This document shows, in pieces, positions 22,401 through 32,860 of a stretch of 64,000 bases of DNA. The position numbers and the translations under genes are program-made. The stretch comes from Chondrus crispus (lineage: Eukaryota; Rhodophyta; Florideophyceae; Gigartinales; Gigartinaceae), in NCBI RefSeq assembly GCF_000350225.1, contig NW_005178587.1, forward strand, positions 1 through 64,000, given 5' to 3'. Position 1 is the first letter of the stretch; the number at the start of each line of letters is the position of its first letter. The notes below the pieces were generated by a model that did no database searches, was not told where the DNA came from, and worked only from the letters and a program-made list of their open reading frames with translations.

Positions 22401-23392
22401 CTCATTCTATACCAGCGATGGGACACGTGCGACACTTCGCAGAGCTAGTTTTTGAATTCGCTCACCACCCACTCAAACGTGGGGTGGCGAGATCCAATCG
22501 CCGGAATCCTCAGATTCAGGTTGTGATGCACGCCTTACCAGACGAGTGGCAAGATAGGTTTTCCGCATTCGCGAGTCAACGGCGAGTCCTTTCCGTAAGA
22601 GACTTCGAGATTAATATGAGGCATTTTATCAATGGTACGGTCCCGTCGTCGTCTTTACCAAAGCATGAATCTTTCGCCGTGCCTAATCCCATGGATATAC
22701 TTATCGAGCCCATTCTAAAAAAGTTGCTTGGAAGTAAGCCGACAGAAGGCTCCACCAAAGGCAAAATTACATGATCCTTGTCGCGCTGTCAGCCTGTTTC
22801 AGAGCACCAAGTGAACTATAGGTCTCTGCTGAACTCCTCGGTTCTAAATCAATATGGCAACCGCGAGGTATTCTTTTTTTATGTCGCGAGACGTTTCAAG
22901 AAGACGATGAAAGTCGCCACTTGTTCTCTTCGTTCCGCGCCTCACGATTTTTTGGAAAGGGGTGATGCTGTGCAGGCCATAATACACGAACGTAGGACTA
23001 ATGACGCGCTTTTAAACCAGCCATCAGTTTATGAGATAAGTCAATCACCGAACGATTATCACGTTGCTGTTTTCGCTGTCGAAGAATTGCTGCTTCGGAA
23101 AGATACGTCCACGACTGGGCTCGAAGTAGAAAGTGGTCCGTTCGCTGTAGTACGAAGATGTACTCGGTTTGAGGGTGATACGCTCAAGGTCGCAAGTGAC
23201 TCCCTGCCGCTCCTCTCACATCTAAATGACAGTGTCGGACGGGTGGGTTTGATACATGCTTGTTCAACATCGACTGAAATTGTGTCTTGTATGCTTAAAG
23301 AAACGCTTGTTAAGCACAATGAGAGTTTGCTCGGCGGCGGTCGATTCCATTCCATAACGAAACAGATGGGTTATCCACCTCGCATGGGATGA
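19453..23392 (+). pseudogene. CACTA-family transposase, decayed
   Basis: Successive plus-strand frames make up one transposase. The DDE core shows RVLLYSDCFSQYRDSQGFAG and GVYMLPLNLLPEHR, then the stretch RLLGLTPPGVSTSQVLRMIS with DDLQKAA, and AYIGDFLEIAHVSDLLGH. These match the layout of Tnp2/Plavaka-type CACTA transposases (L.D.F..Y....GGVYL, then LLG..P, then DL..A). The C-terminal part has NLHRLIELYAHSIPAMGHVR and HHPLKRGVARSNRRNPQIQV, also typical. In-frame stops occur at about 19735, near 20271 within a small hairpin that also shifts frame, near 20552, and at 22772. Some could be introns, but the sum indicates an inactive gene. It is transcribed away from ORF A. Confidence 0.8.
20247..20285 (+). 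repeat. Perfect 39-bp hairpin inside transposase
   Basis: TTGGCTGGGCTTCGTCATT and its exact reverse complement are separated by one G. It lies in the middle of the transposase coding region, exactly where the reading frame changes. Confidence 0.9.
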
Positions 23393-23463
23393 GAAGCATG
23401 TAAACTGCAGCTCTACTTGCATTCTAGCATTCTAATTTTATTGAGAAGGCCCTACACTCCTCC

Positions 23464-25053
23464 CTAGCATTTCTTGCGTGATGGCCACTCGGAACTCGCC
23501 AACGACTTGTTTGCTGCCGACAACGAGTGCAGGCCACGCCAATTCAAGATTGCCGAGAACTTCATTCCGGCCACGAGCTGCCTTGGGCAGACGCCTAGAA
23601 TTTTTGTGGAGAGTCGAGACCAGCGAAGCGAAAATGCATAATCAGTAGCAGGGTACATATCCTCATCTTCGCCTATCACCATACCTGACTCAGATATCGC
23701 ATCATGCATCGACACACGGTTTCTCTCCAGTCTGCTCACATACACTGAATTGCGATAATCGAACCGTCTGTTCTCTCTCCAAAGTACATCGAAGGCTCCA
23801 CTAGGGAGTGATTTATGCAGGCTTCCTGCCAGTCTAAAATGAAAGGGTACTTACCGTCTTCGTTCTCAGCTAAAGTACCTCCCAAAAGTCGCAATGCGGA
23901 GTCTTCAGCCAGCGCAGCCCCGTTGATCTTCCTACCCTTCGCCACTAGGCAAGTAAATCTGATTGAACACCGAGGCGTATACATTGAGATACATCGGGCA
24001 AAGAATCAAACAAAACTAGTGATTCTTGCAGACCCTGAGATGGAGACTGTGTTTCACAAAACTTTGGTTCAAACTTAGCATGAGGACAACGTGACCGAAT
24101 TACCGTAGCAATCTTGGCAAAATCTGACAGGCTGCAGTTCGCATCAACACGAAACAGAGACGTAAAGCACATGCCAACAAAACGCCCATTTCCTCTCTTA
24201 ACATCAGAAATAGCGGATCGTGCGCGCAGGAATGAAAGAAGTTTATGAGAGCGATGGACCATTTTGTGTCTCAAGTAGCTGAAAACACGTTCAGCGATGC
24301 GGTCGCTTTCAATTTCATTCCTAATTATTCGAGAGTAAATTGCGCTCTGCGCACTCACAAGCCTCTGTAACTCGTCCACTTTAGGTTCCAAATTAGCAAT
24401 TCTGGCACCAGTGTGCAGTATTGGGCATCTACATCCTCGGGATTTTTGGGAGGTGTCATGAATCACATGGTAGGACGATTCGTTCGTATTGGGTGTAAAG
24501 TAGGGATCCGAGAGGGAACCTTCCTCGACTGTTACGGAGACGGATTCGCAATCGCTCTCCTATGCAAGTGGATTCTTTTGGCGGCTCCGCCATGCCTGAC
24601 GGGCCATGTTCTGACACTCTTTGCCTATATGTGACAGCTTGCGCCCCATGAAACGAGCGTGCATTTTTGTTTCAACAATTCCGTGTCCCTCTTCGTAACA
24701 TAAATAGCCTAAAACAGCGCCGTTGACAAGCTCAATATTCGTGACTCGAGCTTTCCACCATATCGTTTTCGATATATTCTGACACTTTCTGCGCCCTTTC
24801 CCGATACAAAAGTCGAGCAACCATTTAACCTCAATTTCTTTCTCCGGTACTTACGGGTTTCATGATTGCAACCAGGCGGAGATGGAACCCGTAAACAGTG
24901 CGATGTCGCAAGGCACTGTATTCCACGCAGTAGAGCGATGCGATCAGGCGTAGTAAGCCCGGAGGGCCAATATTCAATTTCAGGAAGCACTGACGGAGGC
25001 TGAAACTCAATAAGAGCAATACTGGTGCTTACGGCCTGGCGAGGAGATCGCAA
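23464..25053 (-). pseudogene. ORF B of the CACTA element, unidentified
   Basis: Minus-strand frames run 25053-24560-23945-23464. The segment WWKARVTNIELVNGAVLGYL is identical in the second copy of the element (63346-63606 plus strand), so it belongs to the transposon. A later part contains a helical ARIANLEPKVDELQRLVSAQ stretch that could form a coiled coil, and ends with LSAANKSLASSEWPSRKKC. Frame changes and a stop lie between the segments; some may be introns. The family is not recognised. It faces the transposase convergently, and a DNA-binding or regulatory role is only inference. Confidence 0.55.
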
Positions 25054-25410
25054 AGTGCCCTTGCTATGGGTGGATTAAAGTTTAGTTAGAATTGAGTTGG
25101 GAAAATCAGAAGTATTCCCGTATGCATTCTCCTGCGCGCGGGCAGGCATTGTCATTGTTCTGGTGGCAGAGCGCTCCCAGAACGAAAAATTAAAATGCAG
25201 GCACGATCACTACTGCGGAACGCTGCGGCAATAAGTTGTCATTGTACTTGATAAATGATTCGTGCAAGAGAACGATGTTCTCCATCTCATTTTTAGAACA
25301 CAGGAGCGCTGCCCAGCAATGAATAGGTAGATTGAGGCTAAGAAAGCCTGTTTCTGGACGAATATTTTCTCTCAAAATATGCGCTCAATAAAATGCCTGC
25401 TCCGGAAAAT

Positions 25411-25447
25411 AATATTTATTGATTTCGGAGTAAGTGACCCCGTAGTG
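25411..25447 (-). repeat. CACTA terminal end, right
   Basis: Read on the minus strand, the end starts CACTACGGGGTCACTTACTC and continues CGAAATCAATAAATA. It is identical to the start of copy 2 at 62717-62753. Confidence 0.88.
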
Positions 25448-26126
25448 ATTGCAATGCTCTTGGCGATTAAGCATCAGATAAAATTTATCTTGCGTTAGGA
25501 TTCTTCCCACTCAACTCTTCCTGGCCTTCTGACTTGTCTCGTTTCATTGGTCCACCCCAATTTTGCAAACAGCAGCCCAGCTCTGTTCATAATTGAAGTG
25601 GCTGCATTGCTTCGGTACTTACAATGATCGTATATGTTTTTCTTGCACTGCTGCTATGCTACTCGGCCCGCCAAGATACCTGCCGCCGCGAGCAATTCTT
25701 GCGTTAAAATAGAGAAGATAAACCGAAGACGATCCTTGCACTATAAGCTCTCTTTTGGCGAGGTTCATCTTATCCACAAGCATGCATGGACGAAAATTTT
25801 GGATTCTTACACAAAATGTTTTACCATATCTTTCGATATGCTTTTCAAAACTAAGAGCTGAATCTCTGGACTATACCTTTCCTCTGAGGGCTGTAACATT
25901 AAGGACAAATGTGATCGCTATTGGGTGTAGCAACCGTTCTTGGACAGGTAAAGTTATTGGCCATGTGTAAGAGGGACACCGTCAGTGGCCGCGCAATAGT
26001 TTCTGAGTTGTACCAATGTGGATATGCGTACTCTTCATTGGCTCCTGTGGTCTGTTCTGCGCCATCGTTGGCTGTTTGCCTGTTCTTTTACAGCGTGCTG
26101 CTTTTCGGTAGAAGTAGTGTCTAGCT
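25448..26126. other. Intergenic between CACTA and Harbinger remnants
   Basis: Only short frames without recognised motifs. No gene assigned. Confidence 0.4.
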
Positions 26127-26572
26127 AGACGACAAGTAACCTCCTATGAGGCTACTTGCCAACTTCCTTTTCTCGACTTGTGCTTGTTCAACAAGAGAAA
26201 AAAGATACATTTGCCACCGCAGTTGATTTTTGCGATGCGGAAAGATGGATTCTGGGGATATGCATGTCTTCTCCAGCCATTTTACAATAGCGAAACAAGA
26301 AGCCTTTTTTGACCAACCTCAAAACATTATGTGTTAATATCTTCGGAACCAAAATGCCTGTTTAAAATATCAACCAGGTATTGAAACTTCATTGGATTCT
26401 TACTCGTTTTGTGTATTCGCAACTGCTATCCCAATGGTTTGCAAGATTTTGGTGCCAAGGGCATGTACGTTGAAGAAATGGTCTCTAAACTGACTTCATA
26501 AAGTTCTGATTTAGTGTGTACATTTTTTTGCAAAAAATTGGTCTTATCTGAGGCCATGCCTGAACTCATATC
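26127..26572 (+). repeat. Dispersed 450-bp repeat, copy B
   Basis: Same sequence family as 795-1252 (about 85% identity by eye), same orientation. It directly precedes the Harbinger transposase remnant and is likely its 5' non-coding part. Confidence 0.75.
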
Positions 26573-26827
26573 GCTACTGTCGGTTTCTATTGCTCACATT
26601 TGTGCCAAAAATGTTCAAATTGCTCTGCTAGCCCAAATATTTATTTCCCGTCCGCCATATCCGGTCAGGCGCTTGCTAAGACAAGAAGCTATGTGTCCCG
26701 AAAGTTTCATGCAAATAATCGAAGTGATACTGCCACGGTACCACCTTAAAACGGACTATTTGACCCATGAAAAAGACCCAAAATATGCATTTTCAGAGTT
26801 TACGCCTGACAGAATTCCGCAATTATC

Positions 26828-27808
26828 TTGGGAGGAATTGCTCAGTCATGTTGCAGATTTCTGTCTCCACTTTTTAGCTCACATTTTCCGGACACGATTT
26901 ATGCCGTGTCAATTGTGATTAAAGTGGTGAGTATTAGGAGCACTCATTGCGACCCCCTTTCACAACATAACTCTATCGCCATGGCTAGCGGTAAACAGAA
27001 GGGCTACACCCAAAAATCCATTAAGGGAAGAGATGTTCAACTCAATGTGGCGCTGTGGTCCCTCGTTCAAAGACGTCAGCATAATCTATCCTCTATCGCT
27101 TCTTCAACTAGATCTCTATCCTTTTTTGCCTCGAAGATTGCTGAAGATCAAGCAGAGATAGCCAAGGCACTATCTCGTAGCCGCTGCATAGGCCTTTCCC
27201 AATTCAAGTTTAACTTCAATAGTTTTAGTGATTATGTATTTGTTATATACTTCCGCTTCAGTACAGCAAACGTCACAATAATTGTATACGCTATGTATAT
27301 CTCGCTCTACTGGTGGCGTATAATGGACATAAAAGGAAGCATTCCTTCAAGTTTCCAAGTTGTGAACAGTCCTGATGGCCTCATTCTTCATGCATATGGA
27401 CTAACGGAAGGCAGAAGACGCGATTGGACTCTCTACGTCAGAAGTGGCCTCGATGAGCAGCTACCTGATCTTTCAGATATCGCAGAAAAAAGCTTCTGCA
27501 TTTACGGGGGCTCGGGTTACAGTACGATATCGTATTTTTAATTGCCTTATCATGGCAGTAATCTAAGCGCCGAGCCAAAAGCGTTTAACAAGACATTTTC
27601 CACCACGAGAATCACAGTCGAATGGATATTCAAAGAAGTCAGAAGGTGCTTTTCGACCCTTGACTACAAGCGCCAGATGAAAGTTTTGGAGTCTACTATC
27701 GAGTCCCTCTACATGGCCGGAATACGTCTGTTCAATATGCGCAACTGCATCCATCCTAATCAGATAGCAAGTTATTTTCACGGCAAGCAGCCGATGTTGG
27801 AAGAGTAA
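26828..27808 (+). pseudogene. PIF/Harbinger-type transposase (DDE_Tnp_4) remnant
   Basis: The frame contains SSFQVVNSPDGLILHAYGLT followed by EGRRRDWTLYVRSGLDEQL, the central part of Harbinger transposases with the second catalytic Asp in RRDW. After it comes FCIYGGSGYS, where the family has GDPGY, so the third acidic position is altered. After a TAA at 27539-27541 the same frame continues with PYHGSNLSAEPKAFNKTFST and RITVEWIFKEVRRCFSTLDY, the conserved C-terminal block. The first catalytic region (IDGT in the family) is not visible, and the N-terminal part is in other frames (26514-26918) or lost. It is a dead copy. A companion frame lies convergently downstream. Confidence 0.8.
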
Positions 27809-28357
27809 CTAGCGCATAAGGATTGGTGATAGTGAATCTCGCTTTTCCTCCACCTGAGCGCAGCGCGGGGGGCAGAGGAATGAGTACCTAGTCCGCGCAT
27901 GCGAGCTTGCGAGCTTTAATGCAGACTTCTTGCGCTTCAAGACAGAAGCGACGAGTGCCTTTCCAATTTGGTTCTTCTCGTCATCAATTTCCCGCTTTTT
28001 AGTCTTCTCGCACGCCTTTCGCGCTAAACTGGCATCGCGTGCTTGCCTCATCTCCATTAAGGGCTCGTCCATTTCCCCGACCTCACCACCAACGCCTGAC
28101 ATTCTGCGCTCACAACTGTCCCACATGTCCACGTTCTCCTGAATTCGCTTGTAGCTATGACGGAGGCCTTTCGATGTCACTTTCTCCTTCATGGTCTCGT
28201 TTTCGTTGACTTTGGTAGCGGCTTGCTCAAATTTTGGCTGGCGTTTCTCCAAACTCGGTAAGATGAGCGCTAGCAGCTGGCACCTGGCGGCCGTGGATGA
28301 GGTCTTACTGGCGTCGTCCTCGTCAGAATATTCGGTGGCAGATGCGGAGGGAATCAC
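27809..28357 (-). pseudogene. Possible Harbinger accessory (Myb-like partner) protein, 5' incomplete
   Basis: A 182-codon minus-strand frame ends just past the transposase remnant on the other strand. It starts at a GTG right after an in-frame TAA, with no ATG, so the beginning is missing or in another exon. The sequence is charged and helical (KRIQENVDMWDSCERRM, then KACEKTKKREIDDEKNQIGK) and resembles the C-terminal coiled part of Myb/NAM-like partners encoded by Harbinger elements. No Myb repeat is present in the retained part. The assignment rests on position and general character only. Confidence 0.4.
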
Positions 28358-28493
28358 TTAGCCATTGCGCAACGGTTGAACTGGTCGAGTACGGCAAAGA
28401 TGAGGGGAAGGTGATGAAATATGGCGCCTAATGAGCATCGAATTGCTCACATGTATTGCAGTTGGGTTTTCTGCAACAGCTCACATTTCCGCA

Positions 28494-28539
28494 ATTATCA
28501 TCACGACACAATTGCATGCAATCGTGTCGCGATGATAAT
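28494..28539 (+). repeat. 46-bp near-perfect palindrome
   Basis: Arms of about 23 bases (ATTATCATCACGACACAATT plus GCA) meet at TGCATGCA with two mismatches. No loop. It lies in an AT-rich gap about 140 bases downstream of the Harbinger pair. Confidence 0.88.
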
Positions 28540-28913
28540 ACTATTTGTAATAATTGCAGGATTCTGTAATTTTATTTCGAGAAATGTCAAGGCGTAGTCT
28601 CTCTATTTCTCACCAATGTGAGCAAAAGAAATGTATTTGTCTTCTCATCCTGTCAGTAAAAGCATGTCAATATGACCTGTTTTGCAACAAATACGGGCCG
28701 TAGATGTACAGTACATGAACTGTAAATGCATCTGGAGTGTACGCTGGTAACCTCCAAGATTTTCTGACAATTGCTGTACAGCACACACGCCTACCGTACT
28801 GTAGCGTGTAGAAGTGATCTTATTGGTGCGGCGTTATATTATTAGAATTTGACTTTGTGACGAAAGTCTATTGGATGACTTAGAAGGTCTAAAACCTATT
28901 ACCCTTCCCCGAG
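28540..28913. other. Intergenic, no gene
   Basis: AT-rich sequence with TGTACAGTACA and GTACTGTAGC palindromic motifs near 28705 and 28795. Nothing else recognised. Confidence 0.4.
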
Positions 28914-28948
28914 GATTCAATTATGGACAGGGGCTCAATTATGGACAA
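28914..28948 (+). repeat. Tandem transposon-end motif
   Basis: TTCAATTATGGACAG is followed at once by GGCTCAATTATGGACA. The same motif occurs reversed at 42811-42827 (TGTCCAAAATTGAGCCC) and 43008-43024 (TGTCCATAATTGAGCCC), and a related tandem pair sits at 12343-12376. It is probably the terminal repeat of a pogo/mariner-like family. Confidence 0.6.
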
Positions 28949-29113
28949 TTTACCTTTTGCATCTCACTTCAATGTCCACGGTCTGGGGCATGCGAGGCTG
29001 GCCCAGGTCATTGAAGTACATGTTAACGCATACAGCAATGTAAAGCAAAACCATGTTTGGCGCGAAATGTAGTAACAGGATGACATAATATCCAGGTTTG
29101 TGGGACGGTATCG

Positions 29114-29458
29114 ATGGCATTTTCCTCCTTCCTAACCATGCCGCTCTCCACGAAACGCCAAACTGCGCTTTTTAAAGCCCGCATAGCACTGCTTGAACAT
29201 GAAAAGGGTCGCCCAAAACAAGCAGAGCACTTGCTGCGCGGTACGCTCAGCATCCGGGTGGTTGCAGAGCGTTGCAGTCTCAAAAAGTCAACTGTGGGCA
29301 GAATAAGCAAGTGCACTAAATCCAACGACTCAGATGCGCTGTGTGATCTACTGAATCCAGTAGAAATTCGACCAGGCCGAAGCCCTGTCTGGAACAGAAG
29401 TGAAGCTAACCAATTCAACGCCAGATTAATTTATGCATCCTCGGTGCGGGTAACATAA
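29114..29458 (+). pseudogene. N-terminal HTH piece of a pogo-like transposase
   Basis: A 114-codon frame with a helix-turn-helix-like block, TLSIRVVAERCSLKKSTVGR, then GRSPVWNRSEANQFNARLI. This is the layout of the psq/CENP-B type DNA-binding region of pogo transposases (activation of a short HTH, then GR.P.L...EE...). No DDE part follows on this strand. With the tandem end motif 170 bases upstream it looks like the 5' remnant of an element separate from the pogo copy at 30470-32860. Confidence 0.5.
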
Positions 29459-30047
29459 ATTGGCGCCGCAGGCGCCCGGTGACAGGCGCGAACCCAGTGC
29501 CGCTCGACGGGCCCAATTGAGCACAGGTGGCTGTGTTGGCAGTGCCGTGGCGCCAATCCGCTCCAGGTGGCCTGATTTTGCCCTCGCCCGACTGATACCC
29601 CGCATTTTATCCTCTGCTACTTGCTGATGTGGCGCGACGCGCCGGATGTAAAACAGGATATGTAAATCCGGCCTGCGTCAATTGGCCAGATGTAGGTCGG
29701 ATGCACCGTAAAAAAAGGTCGGCAAGAGCTCACAGAATAGGCAAATAAAAGCGCTTGCGACGATGTCCCGGCGGACATTTATGCGGCTTCGTTGCAAGCG
29801 CCACGTCGCTACGCCTCTCTGTATCAACGCCATCTCTACGGCACGCAACGTCCGCGGCAACAAGTGAGCCATCCTGCGCTACTCCCCTTCTGCTCCCGCG
29901 TGCCAACTTCGCGACTGTCGGGCATTCCCCTCGGCGTCCGGCCTCTTACGCAGCGACCGAACGTTCCTGTCATTGTCCTTATCGCCGTCGCAGCCCTCCA
30001 CCCCTTGCTTCACACCGTTTACTCGCGTCTGCGTGCAAGTCTGAGTC
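29459..30047. other. Intergenic, GC-rich, leader of the 140-aa frame
   Basis: No gene recognised in 29459-29750. 29800-30040 is C/T-rich and resembles host-gene leaders in this window. Confidence 0.4.
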
Positions 30048-30470
30048 ATGAAAACGGCTGCGTATGAGCCGCCAATCGTTGAGGAGAACAGACCGGGGCT
30101 TCCCCGTGCTGCGGTCGAACTGCCCCCTGCAAAGACTTGGATGGGGACGCCTGCGCCGCTGCCAATGTCATCGGCTGGGAATAATTCCGGTGGACTACGG
30201 CCTCTCTCGATGGATCTGCTGGGCATGAGGAGGAATCAAAGCAATATGTTGCACGAAGAAGCATTTATTGAGGCCGCAGTGCAATTGGAAAACTTTATCC
30301 GCCGAGAAGCTCCTGCCCGTTGTGCTCTTGCCGAACATGAAATTCAATTCATGGTTGAACCTCCAGGCGCACGCATTCGACTACCTCCAACTAGGAATAC
30401 ATTCGGTTTCGTGTCTACACCGAATAGGGAAATTAGTGTTGGTGCTGAAATAGTGAAGCATCTGAATTAG
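30048..30470 (+). CDS. Hypothetical protein (140 aa), 3' end at a pogo insertion
   Basis: An ATG-started frame after a C/T-rich leader. Residues 1-60 are Pro/Ala-rich. The middle ENFIRREAPARCALAEHEIQ suggests a helical segment, and FGFVSTPNREISVGAEIVKH follows. The family is not recognised. The TAG stop (30468-30470) coincides with the first base of the pogo-like element's left inverted repeat. The frame therefore may have been truncated by the insertion, and the original C-terminus may be lost or displaced beyond 32860. Host-like base composition and leader support a real gene. Confidence 0.45.
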   Translation: MKTAAYEPPIVEENRPGLPRAAVELPPAKTWMGTPAPLPMSSAGNNSGGLRPLSMDLLGMRRNQSNMLHEEAFIEAAVQLENFIRREAPARCALAEHEIQFMVEPPGARIRLPPTRNTFGFVSTPNREISVGAEIVKHLN

Positions 30471-30489
30471 TGCAGGCTACAGTATTCTG
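30470..30489 (+). repeat. pogo-like element, left inverted repeat
   Basis: GTGCAGGCTACAGTATTCTG; pairs with 32841-32860. Confidence 0.65.
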
Positions 30490-30625
30490 ACTGCGTCAAA
30501 TTCCACCCAAAAAACAAATAGTGTTGGCTTCACTATAAAGGAACAGACTGCAATTGATGTAACCTTTATTTTTCATTAAAATCTAAGAGAAAATGTAGCA
30601 AGGCTCTTAAACTGTAGAACGTATA

Positions 30626-32353
30626 CTATGCTGCACCCACAACCAATCCCTCCACTGGGGCGCCTTCCAAGTGCTCAGTATGACGATTGATTATTTCCTG
30701 TAAATGAGGAAACAGTTGCTCGACCCTCCATTGGGCATTCAGGTCCAGTGAAAGACCACAACGAATCATGGCCTTGTGAGCGTACCCAACGCCATTCTCG
30801 TCGCGCATTTGGTTAACGTCACGCACTACCCTCGCTGCCAACTGTAGGAAGTACCTTTTTCCTGGATTGGGCAACCTGCCAGCGCCTTTCCCTTGCAACC
30901 ACTCAGGGCTGTGCAATAACTCTGCCTTCTTGGCATCCCATAGAGAGACCCACCTGTCCTTGAGCTTCTGTATCACAAAACTGTCACACGGCTGACAAAG
31001 ATCCGTAGAATTTGCAGGTAAAAATCTCAGAGAGCACTTCAAAGCCTCCAGAGCTAAATTCTGCTCTACCGCTTCCCCATGTCCGGCACAATTATCTAAA
31101 AAAATAGTCCTTGTCCTGCCAAAAGGATCTCGCGATATCGCCCTGGGTTCTTGTAGCCACTGTAAGAACACATCCCTATCCATCCATCCTTTGGGCTGTG
31201 TCCTTTAACAAGCCCCCAGTACATCATCAACAATGCCTCGCATAGGATAACTGCGATTAGCATTCTGAAATATCAAAAAGGCTGGCATGATTTGAGCATT
31301 TCGTCCGCCGGTAAGTCTCACTAGCATAGTCATGCCCTGTCCCCCAGAAGTAACATCTGCATACTTCACTTCTTGAGCTCCACAAAGGCCAAATGTTGTA
31401 CCGTCGTCGAGGTTGATAATAAAGTGCGTCTCATCGATATTGTCCACCAAATCCTCATCGAGCAGACCACTCTCAAATTCACGCTTCACACACCCCAGAT
31501 GAAAAGCGACCTGCTTCTCGATAAACACTTGCTTTGCCGGGCTGATCATGAGCTTGCCACATTGTCTCCTCGACACAATATTATGACGTTCCATGAATCG
31601 CTGCACCCACCCTGAATTAATAAGCGTAGAAAGTTACACGCCCCCTCCGTTGACATTCGGCAGCTTGCCTTCCGACTGAAGGACACGGATCAGATCTCGG
31701 GCCACCACGCCTATCAACCGAGACGAAAACTTCATTCCCACATTCGACAGTCTCTCAAACTCAACCCGCAGAGCATCTTGGAGAGCAATATTCCACGACT
31801 CCATTTTTCGCCCACGTTCTTTCCTGACCTTGCACAAGACTTTTCTTCTACCCGCATTAATTAATGCGCTCTCCACAGAACCACCGCGCTGTCTCCTTGT
31901 TGCTCGATGAGACAGATACGCATATTCCTCCTCATGCAGTATGACTTCCTTGTATTTCCACCAGCGCATGGCCTTGATGATGTTGGCTTTCTCTGACGCT
32001 GAGAAAAGCGCCGGGAAGTGTCGTACTGTACGTGCCATCAATCCTTTGATTGGCGTACCATCGGTGAGCCGTTGGTCCATCTACTTGACGACATTCTTCC
32101 TGTCTCTCTTCGTTACCACCTGTTGCAATGCGCGTTTGCAGTTGGACGGTCGTGCAGACTCTTGTGCTTGCGTGGGCAACAAGGGAGAAGGGACTGTATC
32201 TGTGGGGGTAGCATCCGATGGGCCGAGGTCTGGTGTCGGAGCAACGTTCTGGGCGTTTGATACAGCTTGCTGCAAGAAAGCGACAATCGGGGAAGAAGTC
32301 GGGATCGGCATATTACAGGATGTTGTCTCGGGTTCTCGATGGGACAGACACAA
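30626..32353 (-). pseudogene. pogo-like DDE transposase with in-frame stops
   Basis: One minus-strand frame (32353 to 30626) interrupted by three stop codons (ending at 32081, 31634 and 31205). The catalytic core is clear. VDNIDETHFIINLDDGTTFG holds the first Asp, RTIFLDNCAGHGEAVEQN the second, and LPANSTDLCQPCDSFVIQKL the third. Before the core is the conserved QEVKYADVTSGGQGMTMLVR block seen in oomycete and algal pogo-like elements. A basic stretch, QQVVTKRDRKNVV, near the N-terminus may aid nuclear import or DNA contact. At 31205-31207 the stop replaces the position usually held by Tyr before RTxPKGWM. The stop at 31634 is followed by a possible GT..AG segment, so an intron cannot be excluded there. 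All three catalytic residues remain, so the inactivation is recent or partial. Confidence 0.78.
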
Positions 32354-32840
32354 AGAGTGGTAATGCTACAGTGATTCTTATACGTTTTGGAGGCAAGGTT
32401 GCTAACTTTCATCACCTCAGCTTACGAATAAAGAACAGCTGTTAATCCGTTCAGTTGCTACAGTGAACACGTAGATGAGGTAACGACTTCATTATGGTCA
32501 GCTCACTATGTTGTTGTTAGTGAAAGAGGGTGCTAAGGACCTTGTTTGACGTACACAGCTTCCCGAAGAACGTTCTTGTGACGCTTCAGGCTGCCAGTAC
32601 AATATAGTCGTTGAGACGATAAAAGTCTCAACTATGCCTGTGAGGACTGATTCTTACCCACAATGCCCTGCTTGCTGTGAATTTCAAATTGTGCAAAACG
32701 TAACAGTTTTTAAAAGCCCGTATTTTCGAACTTTCGAAAATATGAAGACAATGACGTGTCATTTATGCTTCACTATTTAGCACGTTTTGAAATAGTGTAG
32801 ACTTCATTATTTTCGTACAACTTGTAAATAGTGTAGTATT

Positions 32841-32860
32841 TCAAATAGTGTAGGCTGCAC
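32841..32860 (-). repeat. pogo-like element, right inverted repeat
   Basis: Minus strand GTGCAGCCTACACTATTTGA; pairs with 30470-30489. Confidence 0.65.

Larger units (their letters stand above)
19301..25447 (+). mobile_element. CACTA (EnSpm-type) DNA transposon, copy 1
   Basis: The right end reads, on the minus strand, CACTACGGGGTCACTTACTC, i.e. it starts with CACTA, and the same terminus opens the inverted copy at 62717. Inside are a decayed transposase (plus strand) and an accessory frame ORF B (minus strand). The three bases after the right end are ATT. The left terminal repeat was not found by eye, so the start given is only the left limit of the transposase region. The element may extend to about 16.4-16.7 kb and include ORF A. 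The coding part carries several stop codons, so this copy is non-autonomous. Confidence 0.75.
30470..32860 (-). mobile_element. pogo-like (Tc1/mariner superfamily) DNA transposon
   Basis: About 2.4 kb, with terminal inverted repeats GTGCAGGCTACAGTATTCTG (left) and, read on the minus strand, GTGCAGCCTACACTATTTGA (right), which agree at 16 of 20 positions. Subterminal copies of CTACACTATTT occur inside both ends. It encodes one transposase on the minus strand with in-frame stops. A TA precedes the left end. A matching TA on the right was not seen. Confidence 0.7.
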
